Part shown: piece after piece, positions 16,507 through 25,421 of the stretch
Layout of the letters: every line of letters begins with the position of its first letter
How positions within the stretch are numbered: position 1 is the stretch's first letter
From: Aliiruegeria lutimaris
GTDB lineage: Bacteria > Pseudomonadota > Alphaproteobacteria > Rhodobacterales > Rhodobacteraceae
Length of the DNA stretch: 64,000 nucleotides
Assembly (NCBI RefSeq): GCF_900099935.1
Contig: NZ_FNEK01000022.1
Location: 20,920-84,919 of the forward strand
Reading direction: 5' to 3'
Notes under the pieces: model-generated
Database searches by the model: none
The model's input: only the letters and a program-made list of their open reading frames with translations
What the model was told of the DNA's origin: nothing
Made by a program: the position numbers and the translations under genes

Positions 16507-17340
16507 ATGCAAACGTTGTCCGAGAACCGCTGCTTCGGCGGCATGCAAGGGGTCTACAAGCACGGCTCGAATGCCTGCGAGTGCGACATGACCTTCGGCC
16601 TCTATCTGCCGCCGCAAGCCGCGTTGGGTCCGGTTCCGATCCTGTGGTATCTCTCCGGGCTGACCTGCACGCATGAGAACGCCATGGTGAAGGCCGGGGT
16701 ACAGGCCCATGCCGCCGCTCATGGCATGGCGGTCGTCTTTCCGGACACCTCGCCGCGCGGCGATGGCGTGACAGATGACGAGGCCTATGACCTCGGGCAG
16801 GGTGCGGGATTCTACGTGAACGCCACGCAGGAACCCTGGGCGCCGAATTTCTCGATGTGGGATTACGTGGCCAATGAGTTGCCGCTCCTGCTCGAAGCGC
16901 ATTTCCCGGTCGATGCCGCGCGACAGACGATCACCGGGCATTCCATGGGCGGGCATGGCGCGTTGACACTGGCAATGGGGCTACCGGGGCGGTTCGCTTC
17001 CGCCTCTGCCTTCGCCCCCATCGCCAACCCTTCCGCCTCGGATTGGGGGCGCAAGCAATTGGCAGCCTATCTCGGACCGGATGAGAGCGTCTGGGCGGAT
17101 CACGACTCGACCATACTCATGCGGACGAAGGGCTTTGACGGCCCGGTGCTTGTGGACCAGGGCAGCGAGGACCAGTTCCTCGACCTGCTGAAGCCGCAGG
17201 TGCTGGCCGAGGCCATGGCGGCCCGTCGGCAGGAGGGCAGCTTCCGGATGCAGAAAGGGTACGACCACTCCTACTTTTTCGTCTCCTCCTTCATGGGCGA
17301 TCATGTTGCCTTCCACGCAAGAGCACTGGGGCTTTCGTGA
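16507..17340 (+). CDS. fghA: S-formylglutathione hydrolase
   Basis: Hydrolyses S-formylglutathione to formate and glutathione, the second step after AdhC. The 277-aa protein is an alpha/beta-hydrolase of the esterase D type: oxyanion region [14 protein letters not shown], nucleophile Ser in [11 protein letters not shown] (near residue 148), acid in [10 protein letters not shown] and catalytic His in KGYDHSYFF (near 255). The start follows CAGGAGGAGCTTGCC. The frame is open far upstream but without similarity. Its stop overlaps the GTG start of the following yaiI-like gene. Confidence 0.93.
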   Translation: MQTLSENRCFGGMQGVYKHGSNACECDMTFGLYLPPQAALGPVPILWYLSGLTCTHENAMVKAGVQAHAAAHGMAVVFPDTSPRGDGVTDDEAYDLGQGAGFYVNATQEPWAPNFSMWDYVANELPLLLEAHFPVDAARQTITGHSMGGHGALTLAMGLPGRFASASAFAPIANPSASDWGRKQLAAYLGPDESVWADHDSTILMRTKGFDGPVLVDQGSEDQFLDLLKPQVLAEAMAARRQEGSFRMQKGYDHSYFFVSSFMGDHVAFHARALGLS

Positions 17341-17783
17341 CAATCTATATCGATGCCGATGCCTGCCCGGTGAAAGCCGAGGCCGAGCGGGTCGCCACAC
17401 GCCACAAGGTGGAGATGGTGCTGGTCTGCAATGGCGGAATTCGTGCGCCGGACAACCCGCTGGTGCGCGTGGTCTATGTCGATCAGGGGCTGGACGCGGC
17501 CGACCGCTGGATCGCGGAACAGGCGGGGCCAGGGGATGTTGTCGTGACCGCCGACATCCCGCTGGCAGCGGACTGCATCGAAGCGGGGGCGCTGGTGCTA
17601 AAGCATGACGGCGAGACGCTGACCCAACGCAACATCGCCAATGTGCTGGCCGCGCGGAACCTGATGACGGAGCTGCGCAGTGCCGATCCTCTGGGCGCGG
17701 GCGGCGGTGGCCGACCGTTTTCCAAGGCGGACCGGGCGCGGTTCTCGCAGGCGCTGGACCGGGTTCTGGTGCGCGGGCGTTGA
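17337..17783 (+). CDS. YaiI/YqxD family protein (UPF0178/DUF188)
   Basis: A 148-aa conserved protein of a PIN-like fold family of unproven function. It carries the family motifs [11 protein letters not shown] at the N-terminus, [12 protein letters not shown] in the middle, and RNLMTELR with [14 protein letters not shown] near the C-terminus; the acidic residues suggest nuclease-type metal binding. The GTG start overlaps the fghA stop (GTGA), indicating translational coupling although no functional link is known. Confidence 0.9.
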   Translation: MTIYIDADACPVKAEAERVATRHKVEMVLVCNGGIRAPDNPLVRVVYVDQGLDAADRWIAEQAGPGDVVVTADIPLAADCIEAGALVLKHDGETLTQRNIANVLAARNLMTELRSADPLGAGGGGRPFSKADRARFSQALDRVLVRGR

Positions 17784-17836
17784 CACTGGCGGCCATTCGG
17801 CGAGGGTAGGCGCGACCTCAAACCGGAGTGCCTTTC

Positions 17837-18457
17837 ATGTCCGTGGAACTTGTTATTTTCGACATCGGCAATGTGCTGATCGAGTGGAATCCCGAACGAT
17901 ATTACGACGCCGCCATTGGCCGCGACCGCCGCGAGGCGATGTTCGCGGAGGTGGATCTGCATGGGATGAACGATCAGGTGGATCGCGGCGCCGATTTCCG
18001 CGCCACGATCTATGAAACCGCCGAACGCTACCCGGAATGGCGCAACGAGATCCGGATGTGGCATGACAACTGGATCGAACTGGCGCAACCGGCCATCGAT
18101 CATTCCGTCCGCCTTCTGCGGGCGCTTCGGGCAAAGGGTTTTCCGGTGCAGGCGCTGACCAATTTCGGCATCGGCAGCTTCGAGGTCGGCGAGGCGCATT
18201 ACCCCTTCCTGAAGGAATTCGACAAGCGCCACATCTCCGGGCACATGCAGGTGATCAAGCCGGAACCGCGCATCTATGAAATGGTCGAGGAAAGCTGCGG
18301 TTTCGCGCCCGAAACCATTCTTTTCGTGGATGACCGGGTCGATAATATCGCCGTGGCCGAGGCGCGCGGCTGGCAGGGCCACCTGTTCGAGCATCCGCGG
18401 GGCTGGGCGGATCGTCTCGTGGCCGAAGGGCTGTTGTCTGTCGAGGAAGCGGAATGA
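17837..18457 (+). CDS. HAD-superfamily (subfamily IA) phosphatase
   Basis: A 206-aa haloacid-dehalogenase-type hydrolase. Motif I is FDIGNVL (the D-x-G form seen in YihX-like alpha-glucose-1-phosphatases rather than DxDxT), motif II is ALTNFG, and motif III/IV are the IKPEPRIYE lysine and FVDDRVDNI. A CCGGAG ribosome-binding site supports the ATG chosen; a GTG three codons upstream is possible. Its stop overlaps the start of the ornithine-cyclodeaminase-like gene (ATGA). Likely a sugar-phosphate or dehalogenase-like phosphatase. Confidence 0.87.
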   Translation: MSVELVIFDIGNVLIEWNPERYYDAAIGRDRREAMFAEVDLHGMNDQVDRGADFRATIYETAERYPEWRNEIRMWHDNWIELAQPAIDHSVRLLRALRAKGFPVQALTNFGIGSFEVGEAHYPFLKEFDKRHISGHMQVIKPEPRIYEMVEESCGFAPETILFVDDRVDNIAVAEARGWQGHLFEHPRGWADRLVAEGLLSVEEAE

Positions 18458-19356
18458 GCACGCCATTTGTTCCCTTCGAAGCAGAGCGCGATCTCGACTG
18501 GATCGCGCTGACCGACGCGCTGGCCCGCGCGCATGACCTGCCCAAGGCGGCGGTGACCGACAGCTTTCTCTATCGTGGGAAAGACACGCTTCTGAACCGC
18601 GCGGCCTGGATTGACGGGCTGGGCAGCCTGGTGAAAACGGCGACGATCTTTCCGGGCAATGCGGAGCATGGGTTGCCAGCGGTGAATGGCGGGGTGACGC
18701 TCTATTCGGACAAGACGGGCGTGGCCGAGGCGCTGCTGGATTTCCACCTGGTGACGAAGTGGAAGACGGCGGGCGACAGCCTGCTGGCGGCGCGACGGCT
18801 GGCGCGACCCGACAGCCGCAGGATCCTTGTGCTGGGGGCGGGAACCGTGGCGGCCTCGCTGATCGAGGCCTATGGCGCGGCATTTCCGGCGGCGCGTTTC
18901 GAGATCTGGAACCGGACGCCGGAAAAGGCAGTCGCGCTGGCCGAGCGCTATGGGGCGTCAGTTGCGGAGGACCTGCCGGAAGCTGTCGGGCGCGCCGATA
19001 TCGTAACCTCGGCCACCATGTCGACCACGCCGATCCTGCATGGCGAGTGGCTGCGGCCCGGTCAGCATGTGGACCTGATCGGCGCCTATCGGCCCGATAT
19101 GCGCGAAGCCGACGATGCGGCGATGGTGCGCGCGCGGATCTTCGTGGATAGCTACGATACAACGATCGAGCATATCGGGGAGCTGATCGAACCGCTGCTG
19201 AGCGGGGCGATAGGCAAGGCCGATGTGGTGGCGGATTATTACGAGTTGGCGGCTTTCGAACGCGCGCCGGAGGACATCACGCTGTTCAAGAATGGCGGGG
19301 GCGCGCATCTGGACCTGATGACAAGCCGCTACATTCTCGAAGCATGGAAGGGCTGA
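18454..19356 (+). CDS. Ornithine cyclodeaminase / mu-crystallin family dehydrogenase
   Basis: A 300-aa NAD(P)-dependent enzyme of the OCD/mu-crystallin fold. Substrate-side residues are in the N-terminal half (LVKTATIFPGNAEHGLPAVNGGVTLY). The Rossmann domain starts at RILVLGAGTVAASLIEAY (near residue 126) and continues with DIVTSATMSTTP and LIGAYRPDMRE. Members act as ornithine cyclodeaminases, ketimine reductases or related imino-acid reductases, so the specific reaction is uncertain. It is translationally coupled to the HAD gene. Confidence 0.88.
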   Translation: MSTPFVPFEAERDLDWIALTDALARAHDLPKAAVTDSFLYRGKDTLLNRAAWIDGLGSLVKTATIFPGNAEHGLPAVNGGVTLYSDKTGVAEALLDFHLVTKWKTAGDSLLAARRLARPDSRRILVLGAGTVAASLIEAYGAAFPAARFEIWNRTPEKAVALAERYGASVAEDLPEAVGRADIVTSATMSTTPILHGEWLRPGQHVDLIGAYRPDMREADDAAMVRARIFVDSYDTTIEHIGELIEPLLSGAIGKADVVADYYELAAFERAPEDITLFKNGGGAHLDLMTSRYILEAWKG

Positions 19357-19444
19357 CAGGGCGGCATCCCCTCCGGCTCTGGCGCTGGCGCACCGCCCGC
19401 CGATTGGGGCGGCGCGCGCTTCGCGCGCGTTTGCCGCTCACAGG

Positions 19445-20713
19445 TCAGGCGAGACGGGCGCCCAGCGGCCGTTCGTTGACCGGCAGGTGAACAAGGGCCG
19501 AGAAAGCGCCGACGCCAACGCCAACCCACCAGACCATCGTGTAGTCGCCGGTGATGTCGTAGAGGCGCCCGCCGAGCCAGACGCCGACAAACGATCCGAG
19601 TTGGTGCGAGAAGAACACGATCCCGTAGAGGGTCCCCATGTAGCGCAACCCGTAGATCTGGGCGACGAGGCCGCTGGTGAGCGGGATGGTCGCCAGCCAG
19701 AGCGACCCCATGGCCAGCGAGAACAGCACGACCGTCGCGGGCGTGATCGGGGTCATGATGAAGGCGGCGGCGACGAGTGTTCTCAGGGCATAGATCGTCG
19801 CCAGCAGGTATTTCTTGGAATAGTGCTTTCCGAGCCAGCCGGCGAGCAGGGTGCCGCCGATATTGGCAAGTCCGATCAGGCTGATCGCCACGGCGCCGAG
19901 CGCAGATGTCGTCCGGATGCCCAGCCCGTCCAGCAGCCCGCCGGTCTGGATCGGACCGCACATCTCGGTGACGAAGGCGGGAAAATGGGCGGTAACAAAG
20001 GAAAGCTGGTAGCCGCAGCTGAAAAAGCCAAGGAAGATCAGCGTGTAGGATGGATCGCGCAGCGCCGCGCGTAGGATCTCGCCCATGCTTTCATCGGTCA
20101 TGGCGCTGGTGCCGTCGGTATCGCTGCGCAGGAACGGCAGGAGCACCATCACCGCCAGAATTGCTGCGGCGAAGGCCACGAAGACGGTCTGCCATGGCAT
20201 GAAGCCGAGCATCCATTCGGCCAGCGGCGGCCCGAATATCTGCCCGCCCGATCCGGCGGCGGTGGCGATGGCCAGGGCCATGGAGCGGTGCTCATCGCTG
20301 GCCGCGCGTCCGACAACGGCAATGATCAGCCCCATTCCGGTGCCGGCAATGCCGAAGCCCACGAGGATCTCAAGCCATTGGTGTTGGGCGGGCGTAACGG
20401 CGAGCGAGGACAGCAAGAGGCCGGCCGCATAGACAATGGCGCCCAGGAAGATCGCGCGCCGGTCGCCAAACCGTTCCGCAAGGGCACCGAAGATCGGCTG
20501 CCCGAACCCCCAGGCGAGGTTCTGGATGGCGATGGCGAGGGAGAAATCCGCGCGCATCCAGCCGAACTCCTCGGCAATTGGGATCTGGAAGACCCCGAAG
20601 GACGCCCGGATGGCGAAACTGATCAGAATGATGAAACAGCCAGCTACGAGGACGGGCGTTACAAGGGGCGTGTGCTTTTCCATTTCGGCATCCATCCACG
20701 ATCTCGAATCCAT
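19445..20713 (-). CDS. MFS transporter, oxalate/formate-antiporter-like
   Basis: A roughly 422-aa major facilitator with 12 predicted membrane segments. The cytoplasmic loop 2-3 motif is present as QPIFGALAERFGDRRAIFLGA, and the second half has LLAGWLGKHYSKKYLL. The overall pattern (FAIRASFGVFQIPIAEEFGW opening) fits the monocarboxylate/oxalate-formate antiporter branch. The start is uncertain: ATG at 20713 is used; an in-frame TTG lies just upstream and an ATG for MEKHTPLV 30 bp downstream. It is divergent from zapE, sharing a 70-bp region. Substrate unknown. Confidence 0.85.
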   Translation of the reverse strand: MDSRSWMDAEMEKHTPLVTPVLVAGCFIILISFAIRASFGVFQIPIAEEFGWMRADFSLAIAIQNLAWGFGQPIFGALAERFGDRRAIFLGAIVYAAGLLLSSLAVTPAQHQWLEILVGFGIAGTGMGLIIAVVGRAASDEHRSMALAIATAAGSGGQIFGPPLAEWMLGFMPWQTVFVAFAAAILAVMVLLPFLRSDTDGTSAMTDESMGEILRAALRDPSYTLIFLGFFSCGYQLSFVTAHFPAFVTEMCGPIQTGGLLDGLGIRTTSALGAVAISLIGLANIGGTLLAGWLGKHYSKKYLLATIYALRTLVAAAFIMTPITPATVVLFSLAMGSLWLATIPLTSGLVAQIYGLRYMGTLYGIVFFSHQLGSFVGVWLGGRLYDITGDYTMVWWVGVGVGAFSALVHLPVNERPLGARLA

Positions 20714-20783
20714 CGTCAATCATGCGTGGGATGCGACGGAAGGCGGCTTTCCAATCGGAGCCGAGCCGCCTAAACGGTCTGCG

Positions 20784-21875
20784 ATGACCGAGACATTGAT
20801 CGAAATCTATAACGCCCGTGCGGCCGAGGGGCTGCTGACACCTGACGCGGCACAGGCCGCCGCCCTACCGGAGCTGGAACGGGTCCGCCATGAACTTGCC
20901 CATCGGCCCATTGCGAAGCCGAGAAGCGGGCTCCGGGGGCTGTTCTCGAAACCGGCGGAACCGGATCCGGTGCGGGGTCTGTATCTGTGGGGCGGCGTCG
21001 GGCGCGGCAAGTCCATGTTGATGGACATGTTCTTCGAGGCGGCGCGGACGGAGCGGAAGCGGAGGGTGCATTTCCATGCCTTCATGCAAGAGGTTCATGC
21101 CGGGCTGCACGAGGCGCGCAAGCGGGGCGTGGAGGACGCGATCCTGCCGGTGGCCGATGAAGTGATTACCCATGTGGACCTGCTCTGCTTCGACGAGATG
21201 CAGATCAGCGATATTACAGACGCGATGATCGTGGGACGCCTGTTCGAGCGGCTGTTTGCAGCCGGCGTGGTGGTGGTGACGACATCGAACCGGGTTCCGG
21301 ACGATCTCTACAAGGACGGGTTGAACCGGCAACTCTTCCTGCCCTTCATCGAGATGATCAAGACACGGATGGTCGTGCATGAATTGATATCGGAAAAGGA
21401 CTACCGGCAGGACCGGCTGTCCGGCTCGCCGGTCTATTTCACGCCGAACGATCACGCGGCACGGAAGATGATCCAGTCGGTCTGGGACGACTTTTCGGGC
21501 GGCGACGCGCCGCCCCTCATCTTGACGGTGAAAGCGCGTCCGGTGGAGATACCGGCCTTTCGCAACGGGGTCGCGCGCGCGGGATTCTTCGATCTGTGTG
21601 GCCACCCGCTGGGTCCGGCCGACTACCTCGCGATCGCCGAGGTGGCAAAGGTGCTGGTGCTGACGGATATTCCCTGCCTCGGGCGGTCGAACTTCAACGA
21701 GGCGAAGCGGTTCGTGACGTTGATCGACGCCCTGTACGAGGCGAAGGTGAAACTGATCTGTTCAGCAGCGGCCGCACCGGAGATGCTCTATCTCGAAGGC
21801 GAGGGGACGTTCGAATTCGAACGCACGGCCAGCCGTTTGCGGGAAATGCAATCGGCGGAGTGGTTGGCGGGCTGA
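20784..21875 (+). CDS. zapE: Cell division protein ZapE / AFG1-like ATPase
   Basis: A 363-aa AFG1-family P-loop ATPase. In E. coli ZapE regulates Z-ring constriction; mitochondrial relatives handle misfolded membrane proteins. Walker A is GGVGRGKSMLMD (near residue 70), followed by the family hallmark VHFHAFMQEVH, and Walker B is LLCFDEMQISD (near 135). TSNRVPDDLY is a sensor-like motif and LGRSNFNEAKRFVTLID a C-terminal signature. The start is set at the ATG opening MTETLIEIYN. In many alphaproteobacteria this gene lies next to malate dehydrogenase or sdh genes, but here it is followed by a repeat copy and folC. Confidence 0.92.
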   Translation: MTETLIEIYNARAAEGLLTPDAAQAAALPELERVRHELAHRPIAKPRSGLRGLFSKPAEPDPVRGLYLWGGVGRGKSMLMDMFFEAARTERKRRVHFHAFMQEVHAGLHEARKRGVEDAILPVADEVITHVDLLCFDEMQISDITDAMIVGRLFERLFAAGVVVVTTSNRVPDDLYKDGLNRQLFLPFIEMIKTRMVVHELISEKDYRQDRLSGSPVYFTPNDHAARKMIQSVWDDFSGGDAPPLILTVKARPVEIPAFRNGVARAGFFDLCGHPLGPADYLAIAEVAKVLVLTDIPCLGRSNFNEAKRFVTLIDALYEAKVKLICSAAAAPEMLYLEGEGTFEFERTASRLREMQSAEWLAG

Positions 21876-21978
21876 CGGTTCGGCAGAGCGATGCATCCGG
21901 AATTCCTGCAAATGACAGAAGAAATTGATTGGCGCGAACCGCCCTGTTCGCTGGTCCGGGGTGAGCCGTTGGCGGATC

Positions 21979-22093
21979 TTGGGGGCGCTGCCCCCAAACC
22001 CCCGGGATATTTCTGGTCAGAAGAAGTTCATGCCTCTGCATCGTCTTCTTCTGACCAGAAATATCCCCGCCGGAGGCACGATCCGAAGGATCG
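21979..22093 (+). repeat. Three-hairpin intergenic repeat, copy 3 (perfect central palindrome)
   Basis: The best-preserved copy: TTGGGGGC/GCCCCCAA hairpin (21979-21997), a perfect 23-bp inverted repeat (22004-22026 with 22045-22067) around an 18-nt loop, and CGATCC-GAA-GGATCG (22079-22093). It lies between convergent zapE and folC. The perfect arms suggest selection or recent spread. Confidence 0.88.
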
Positions 22094-22141
22094 TTCGCGC
22101 AGTCCAGGGGCGCGCCGACAAACGGTCTTGGTCACCGTCCT

Positions 22142-23416
22142 TCACTTGTTGTCGCGCAGGATGACACCGGCCTGGTAGAGCGAGCCGCAGATCAGGATGC
22201 GGGCATGTGGATCTTCTGCGACGATAGCGGAAATGGCGCTTTGAGCGTTGTCGGCAGTTCGTGCTTCAATGCCAAGAGATCTGGCGGCATCGGCAAGCGT
22301 CTCTGGGTCGGATGAATTGGGTTCGTCCGGGATCGGGATTGCGGTGAGGCTCTTTGTATGTCCTGCAATCGGTTTGAGCACGTCGCCCGGGGCGCGGCTG
22401 TTCAGAAGCGCGAAGACGATATGGGTCGGGCGTGGCGGAAGCTGGTCGAGTGTGGCGGCGATGGCGCGGGCGGCGTGGGCGTTGTGTCCGCCATCGAGCC
22501 AGAGCTCGGCCTCCGGAGCGGTCTGCTTCAATGGCCCCATTGTGAGGCGCTGCATGCGTGCAGGCCAGCGCGCGTTGGTCATGGCAGCTTCACAGACGTC
22601 TTCGCCGGAGCCGAGCTGGCGAAGTACGGCCAGTGCGGTGCCGGCATTGTCGATCTGGTGTGGGCCGGCCAGTGCCGGAAGGGGCAGGTCCAGCAAGCCG
22701 ATCTCGTCCTGGAAGACGAGGCGGCTGCGTTCTTCCCAGCTGTGCCAGTGCTGGCCCTGGGCGATCACGGGAGCGCCGAGGCGCGCGGCGCGGGATTCGA
22801 TCACCTCCAGCGCGTCGTCCTCCTGGCGGCCGACAATGCAGGGGACGTGGCGTTTCAGGATGCCGGCCTTTTCGCCGGCGATCACGGCGAGCGTGTTGCC
22901 GAGAAAGGCCTGGTGGTCCAGCGCGATCGGAGTGATGACAGTCAGCAGCGGATCGTCGATCACGTTGGTCGTGTCCATCCTGCCGCCCATTCCGACTTCC
23001 AGCAGGAGGTAGTCGGCGGGCACATCCGCGAAGGCCGCAAACGCGGCGCAGGTCGTGGCTTCGAAGAAGGTGATAGGAGCGCCGTCATTGGCGGCGAGAG
23101 TGCGGGCAAGCAGGTCGCTCAGAGCCTGTTCCCTGATCTCGGCGCCAGCCAGAACGATACGTTCGTGAAAATGGACGAGATGCGGGGAGGTGTAGCAGTG
23201 CACGCGCTTTCCCGCGGCCTCCAGACCGGCGCGGATCATGGCCAGCGTCGAGCCCTTGCCATTGGTTCCGGCGATGTGAATGACGGGAGGTAGCCTGTGC
23301 TGCGGACGTCCGAGCGCGTCGAGAAGACGATATGTGCGGTCGAGCGAGAGGTCGATCTCGCTCGGATGCAGCGCCATCATTTGCGCCAGAAGATCGGCGC
23401 TCGGGCGCTGGCTCAC
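22142..23416 (-). CDS. folC: Bifunctional dihydrofolate synthase / folylpolyglutamate synthase
   Basis: Adds glutamate to dihydropteroate and to reduced folates. The 424-aa Mur-ligase-type protein has the ATP-binding loop HIAGTNGKGSTLAMI (near residue 49), the folate-family signature ERIVLAGAEI, EVGMGGRMDTTNV, a carbamylated-lysine region AGEKAGILK, and LWLDGGHNAHAARAIA in the C-terminal domain. The start is GTG and overlaps the accD stop, reproducing the accD-folC arrangement common in proteobacteria. Confidence 0.95.
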   Translation of the reverse strand: MSQRPSADLLAQMMALHPSEIDLSLDRTYRLLDALGRPQHRLPPVIHIAGTNGKGSTLAMIRAGLEAAGKRVHCYTSPHLVHFHERIVLAGAEIREQALSDLLARTLAANDGAPITFFEATTCAAFAAFADVPADYLLLEVGMGGRMDTTNVIDDPLLTVITPIALDHQAFLGNTLAVIAGEKAGILKRHVPCIVGRQEDDALEVIESRAARLGAPVIAQGQHWHSWEERSRLVFQDEIGLLDLPLPALAGPHQIDNAGTALAVLRQLGSGEDVCEAAMTNARWPARMQRLTMGPLKQTAPEAELWLDGGHNAHAARAIAATLDQLPPRPTHIVFALLNSRAPGDVLKPIAGHTKSLTAIPIPDEPNSSDPETLADAARSLGIEARTADNAQSAISAIVAEDPHARILICGSLYQAGVILRDNK

Positions 23417-24363
23417 GCAGTCTTTTCCGGCTTTTTGGGGGCTTCGGGCGCGGGGGCTTCGAGGGCAGGGGCGGTTGCCTCGTCGGGCGCCGGAAGCTCG
23501 CCTTTCACCGCGGGCGGCAGGCTCAGCATCAGCCGGGTGATCGTGATCAGTTCCTCGCGCAGTTCCTTGCGATGGGTCACGCGGTCCAGCATGCCATGAT
23601 CGAGCAGGTACTCGGCCCGCTGGAAGCCCTCGGGGAGTTTCTCGCGGATCGTCTGTTCGATGACGCGCGGGCCGGCGAAGCAGATCAGAGCGTTCGGCTC
23701 GGCGATCTGGATGTCCCCGAGCATGGCGTAGGAGGCCGTCACTCCGCCCGTTGTCGGATGGGTGAGAACGACGATGTATGGCAGGCCCGCCTCGCGCAGC
23801 ATCTCGACGGCGACGGTCGTGCGCGGCATCTGCATGAGCGAGAGAATGCCCTCCTGCATGCGCGCGCCACCGGCGGCGGAAAACAGGATCAGCGGGCGGC
23901 GAAGCTCAACGGCACGCTCGGCGGCGGCGATGATCGCGTTACCGACATACATACCCATGGAGCCGCCCATGAACGTGAAATCCTGGCAGGCGGCGACGAT
24001 CGGCGTACGGCCCATCTCGCCTTCGGCCACCAGCATGGCCTCTGCCTCGCCGGTCTTCTTCTGGGCCGATTTCATCCGTTCGGGATATTTCTTCTGGTCG
24101 CGGAAATGCAGCGGGTCGGCCAGCGGCTCGGGCACCTTGACTTCGGCGAAGATGCCACCGTCAAAGAGGTCCGCAAAACGCTCCCGCGGGGTGATCGCCA
24201 TGTGGTGATCGCAAGTGGTGCAGACGTTGAGATTGTCCTTCAACTCGCGGTGGAACAGCATGGTGCCGCATTCGGGACACTTGGTCCAAAGGTTCTCGGG
24301 AACCTCGCGGCGCGAAAACAGCGAGTTGATCTTCGGGCGAACGTAGTTGGATATCCAGTTCAT
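23413..24363 (-). CDS. accD: Acetyl-CoA carboxylase carboxyltransferase subunit beta
   Basis: Beta subunit of the carboxyltransferase that makes malonyl-CoA for fatty-acid synthesis. The 316-aa protein has the N-terminal four-cysteine zinc finger (CPECGTMLF and CTTCDHHM, about residues 33-55) and the crotonase-like core with KTGEAEAMLVAEGEMG, MGGSMGMYVGNAI and SAAGGARMQEGILSLMQM. The last 35 residues are Ala/Pro/Glu-rich and variable. Co-transcribed with folC. Confidence 0.96.
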   Translation of the reverse strand: MNWISNYVRPKINSLFSRREVPENLWTKCPECGTMLFHRELKDNLNVCTTCDHHMAITPRERFADLFDGGIFAEVKVPEPLADPLHFRDQKKYPERMKSAQKKTGEAEAMLVAEGEMGRTPIVAACQDFTFMGGSMGMYVGNAIIAAAERAVELRRPLILFSAAGGARMQEGILSLMQMPRTTVAVEMLREAGLPYIVVLTHPTTGGVTASYAMLGDIQIAEPNALICFAGPRVIEQTIREKLPEGFQRAEYLLDHGMLDRVTHRKELREELITITRLMLSLPPAVKGELPAPDEATAPALEAPAPEAPKKPEKTA

Positions 24364-24438
24364 CGGGGTCCTTCAGCGCCAGTTGCGCCCCTCAGATAGG
24401 CCCGTATCGCGTCAAATGCAAACGCTCTGATGCCCCGA

Positions 24439-25404
24439 TCACCGGGTCAGCAGGCGCCGCGTTATCCACCAGACCACGACCAGCATTGCGAGCGAGAAGA
24501 GCAACCCCGCGACCAGGGAGGTGGAGACGCCTTCCGGCGTGATCGAAACAAAAAGGGCGAGGCCAGATACGCTTTCGCCGAGGGCGACGCCGAGCATCCC
24601 GAAGAGGTTGTTGCCGAAATGGATACCCATGGTGGCGCCGAGATTGCCGGTCTGCTCCGTGATGTCGGCGGCTATCAGGCCGAAAACAAATGCCGAGAGC
24701 AGCACGAAAGGCAGCGTATCCCCCGACGCCTGTGACCAGTGAAGCCCGGCAAAGACCAGCGATGGAAGGACCATCCAGATCCAGCGGGAGGAGAAACGGG
24801 CGGCGAGTTGCTGTTGCAGGTAGCCGCGGAACACGAGTTCTTCGGCGGCGGTCTGAATGAAGATGAGCGGGATGGCGAAGGGCAGGTAGCCTAGCCATTG
24901 TCCGAAGGGCAGGTTCGGCACCGGCGACTCCAGCACGAAACTCAACCCGACCAGGGCGAGATAGATCGGAACGAGCACGGCCAGCGCGGTTCCGAAACCG
25001 CGAAACCAGTCCGCCGGCGGGCCGAAAAGCGAGCCGGGGCCGCGGAAATGGAATGCCGCGGCCGAAAGCATCGGGCCGATGAAGAGCGCAATGAAGGTGA
25101 TCAGCAGCAGGAACACCGCCAGCGGCGTGTCGATCCCGCCATAGCCCTGTGCCGCCGCGCGCAACCGGTTGAGCGCTGCCCCCGTGTGAACAGCGTTCAT
25201 CGAGTCGATCTGGTTGACGACGGCGACGAAGGCGCCCATCAGCATCGCCGCGCCGGTGGCGAAGATGAAGGTGATCAACAACAGGCCAAGCAGGAGCCGC
25301 CAGAGTTGCGGGTAGAGCCGGGCTTCTTCCAGGGAGGCTTCGAATTCTCCGGTGCGCATGAAATCCTCGGTTGGTTCGGGAAATTGGTAGACTGCGCGCC
25401 GCAT
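24439..25404 (-). CDS. CPBP-family intramembrane metalloprotease (first of a tandem pair)
   Basis: A 321-aa polytopic membrane protein with about eight hydrophobic segments. The Abi/CAAX-prenyl-protease-type (CPBP) motifs are seen: EELVFRGYLQQQLAARF (motif 1, Glu-Glu and Arg), FAGLHWSQ (motif 2 His) and HFGNNLFGM (motif 3 His/Asn). CPBP proteins cleave membrane substrates or process peptides, and bacterial substrates are mostly unknown. It follows a second CPBP gene on the same strand by 17 bp, and the two share motif 1 almost residue for residue, so they are probably paralogues. Confidence 0.88.
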   Translation of the reverse strand: MRRAVYQFPEPTEDFMRTGEFEASLEEARLYPQLWRLLLGLLLITFIFATGAAMLMGAFVAVVNQIDSMNAVHTGAALNRLRAAAQGYGGIDTPLAVFLLLITFIALFIGPMLSAAAFHFRGPGSLFGPPADWFRGFGTALAVLVPIYLALVGLSFVLESPVPNLPFGQWLGYLPFAIPLIFIQTAAEELVFRGYLQQQLAARFSSRWIWMVLPSLVFAGLHWSQASGDTLPFVLLSAFVFGLIAADITEQTGNLGATMGIHFGNNLFGMLGVALGESVSGLALFVSITPEGVSTSLVAGLLFSLAMLVVVWWITRRLLTR

Positions 25405-25421
25405 CGGCGCAATCGCGGGTT

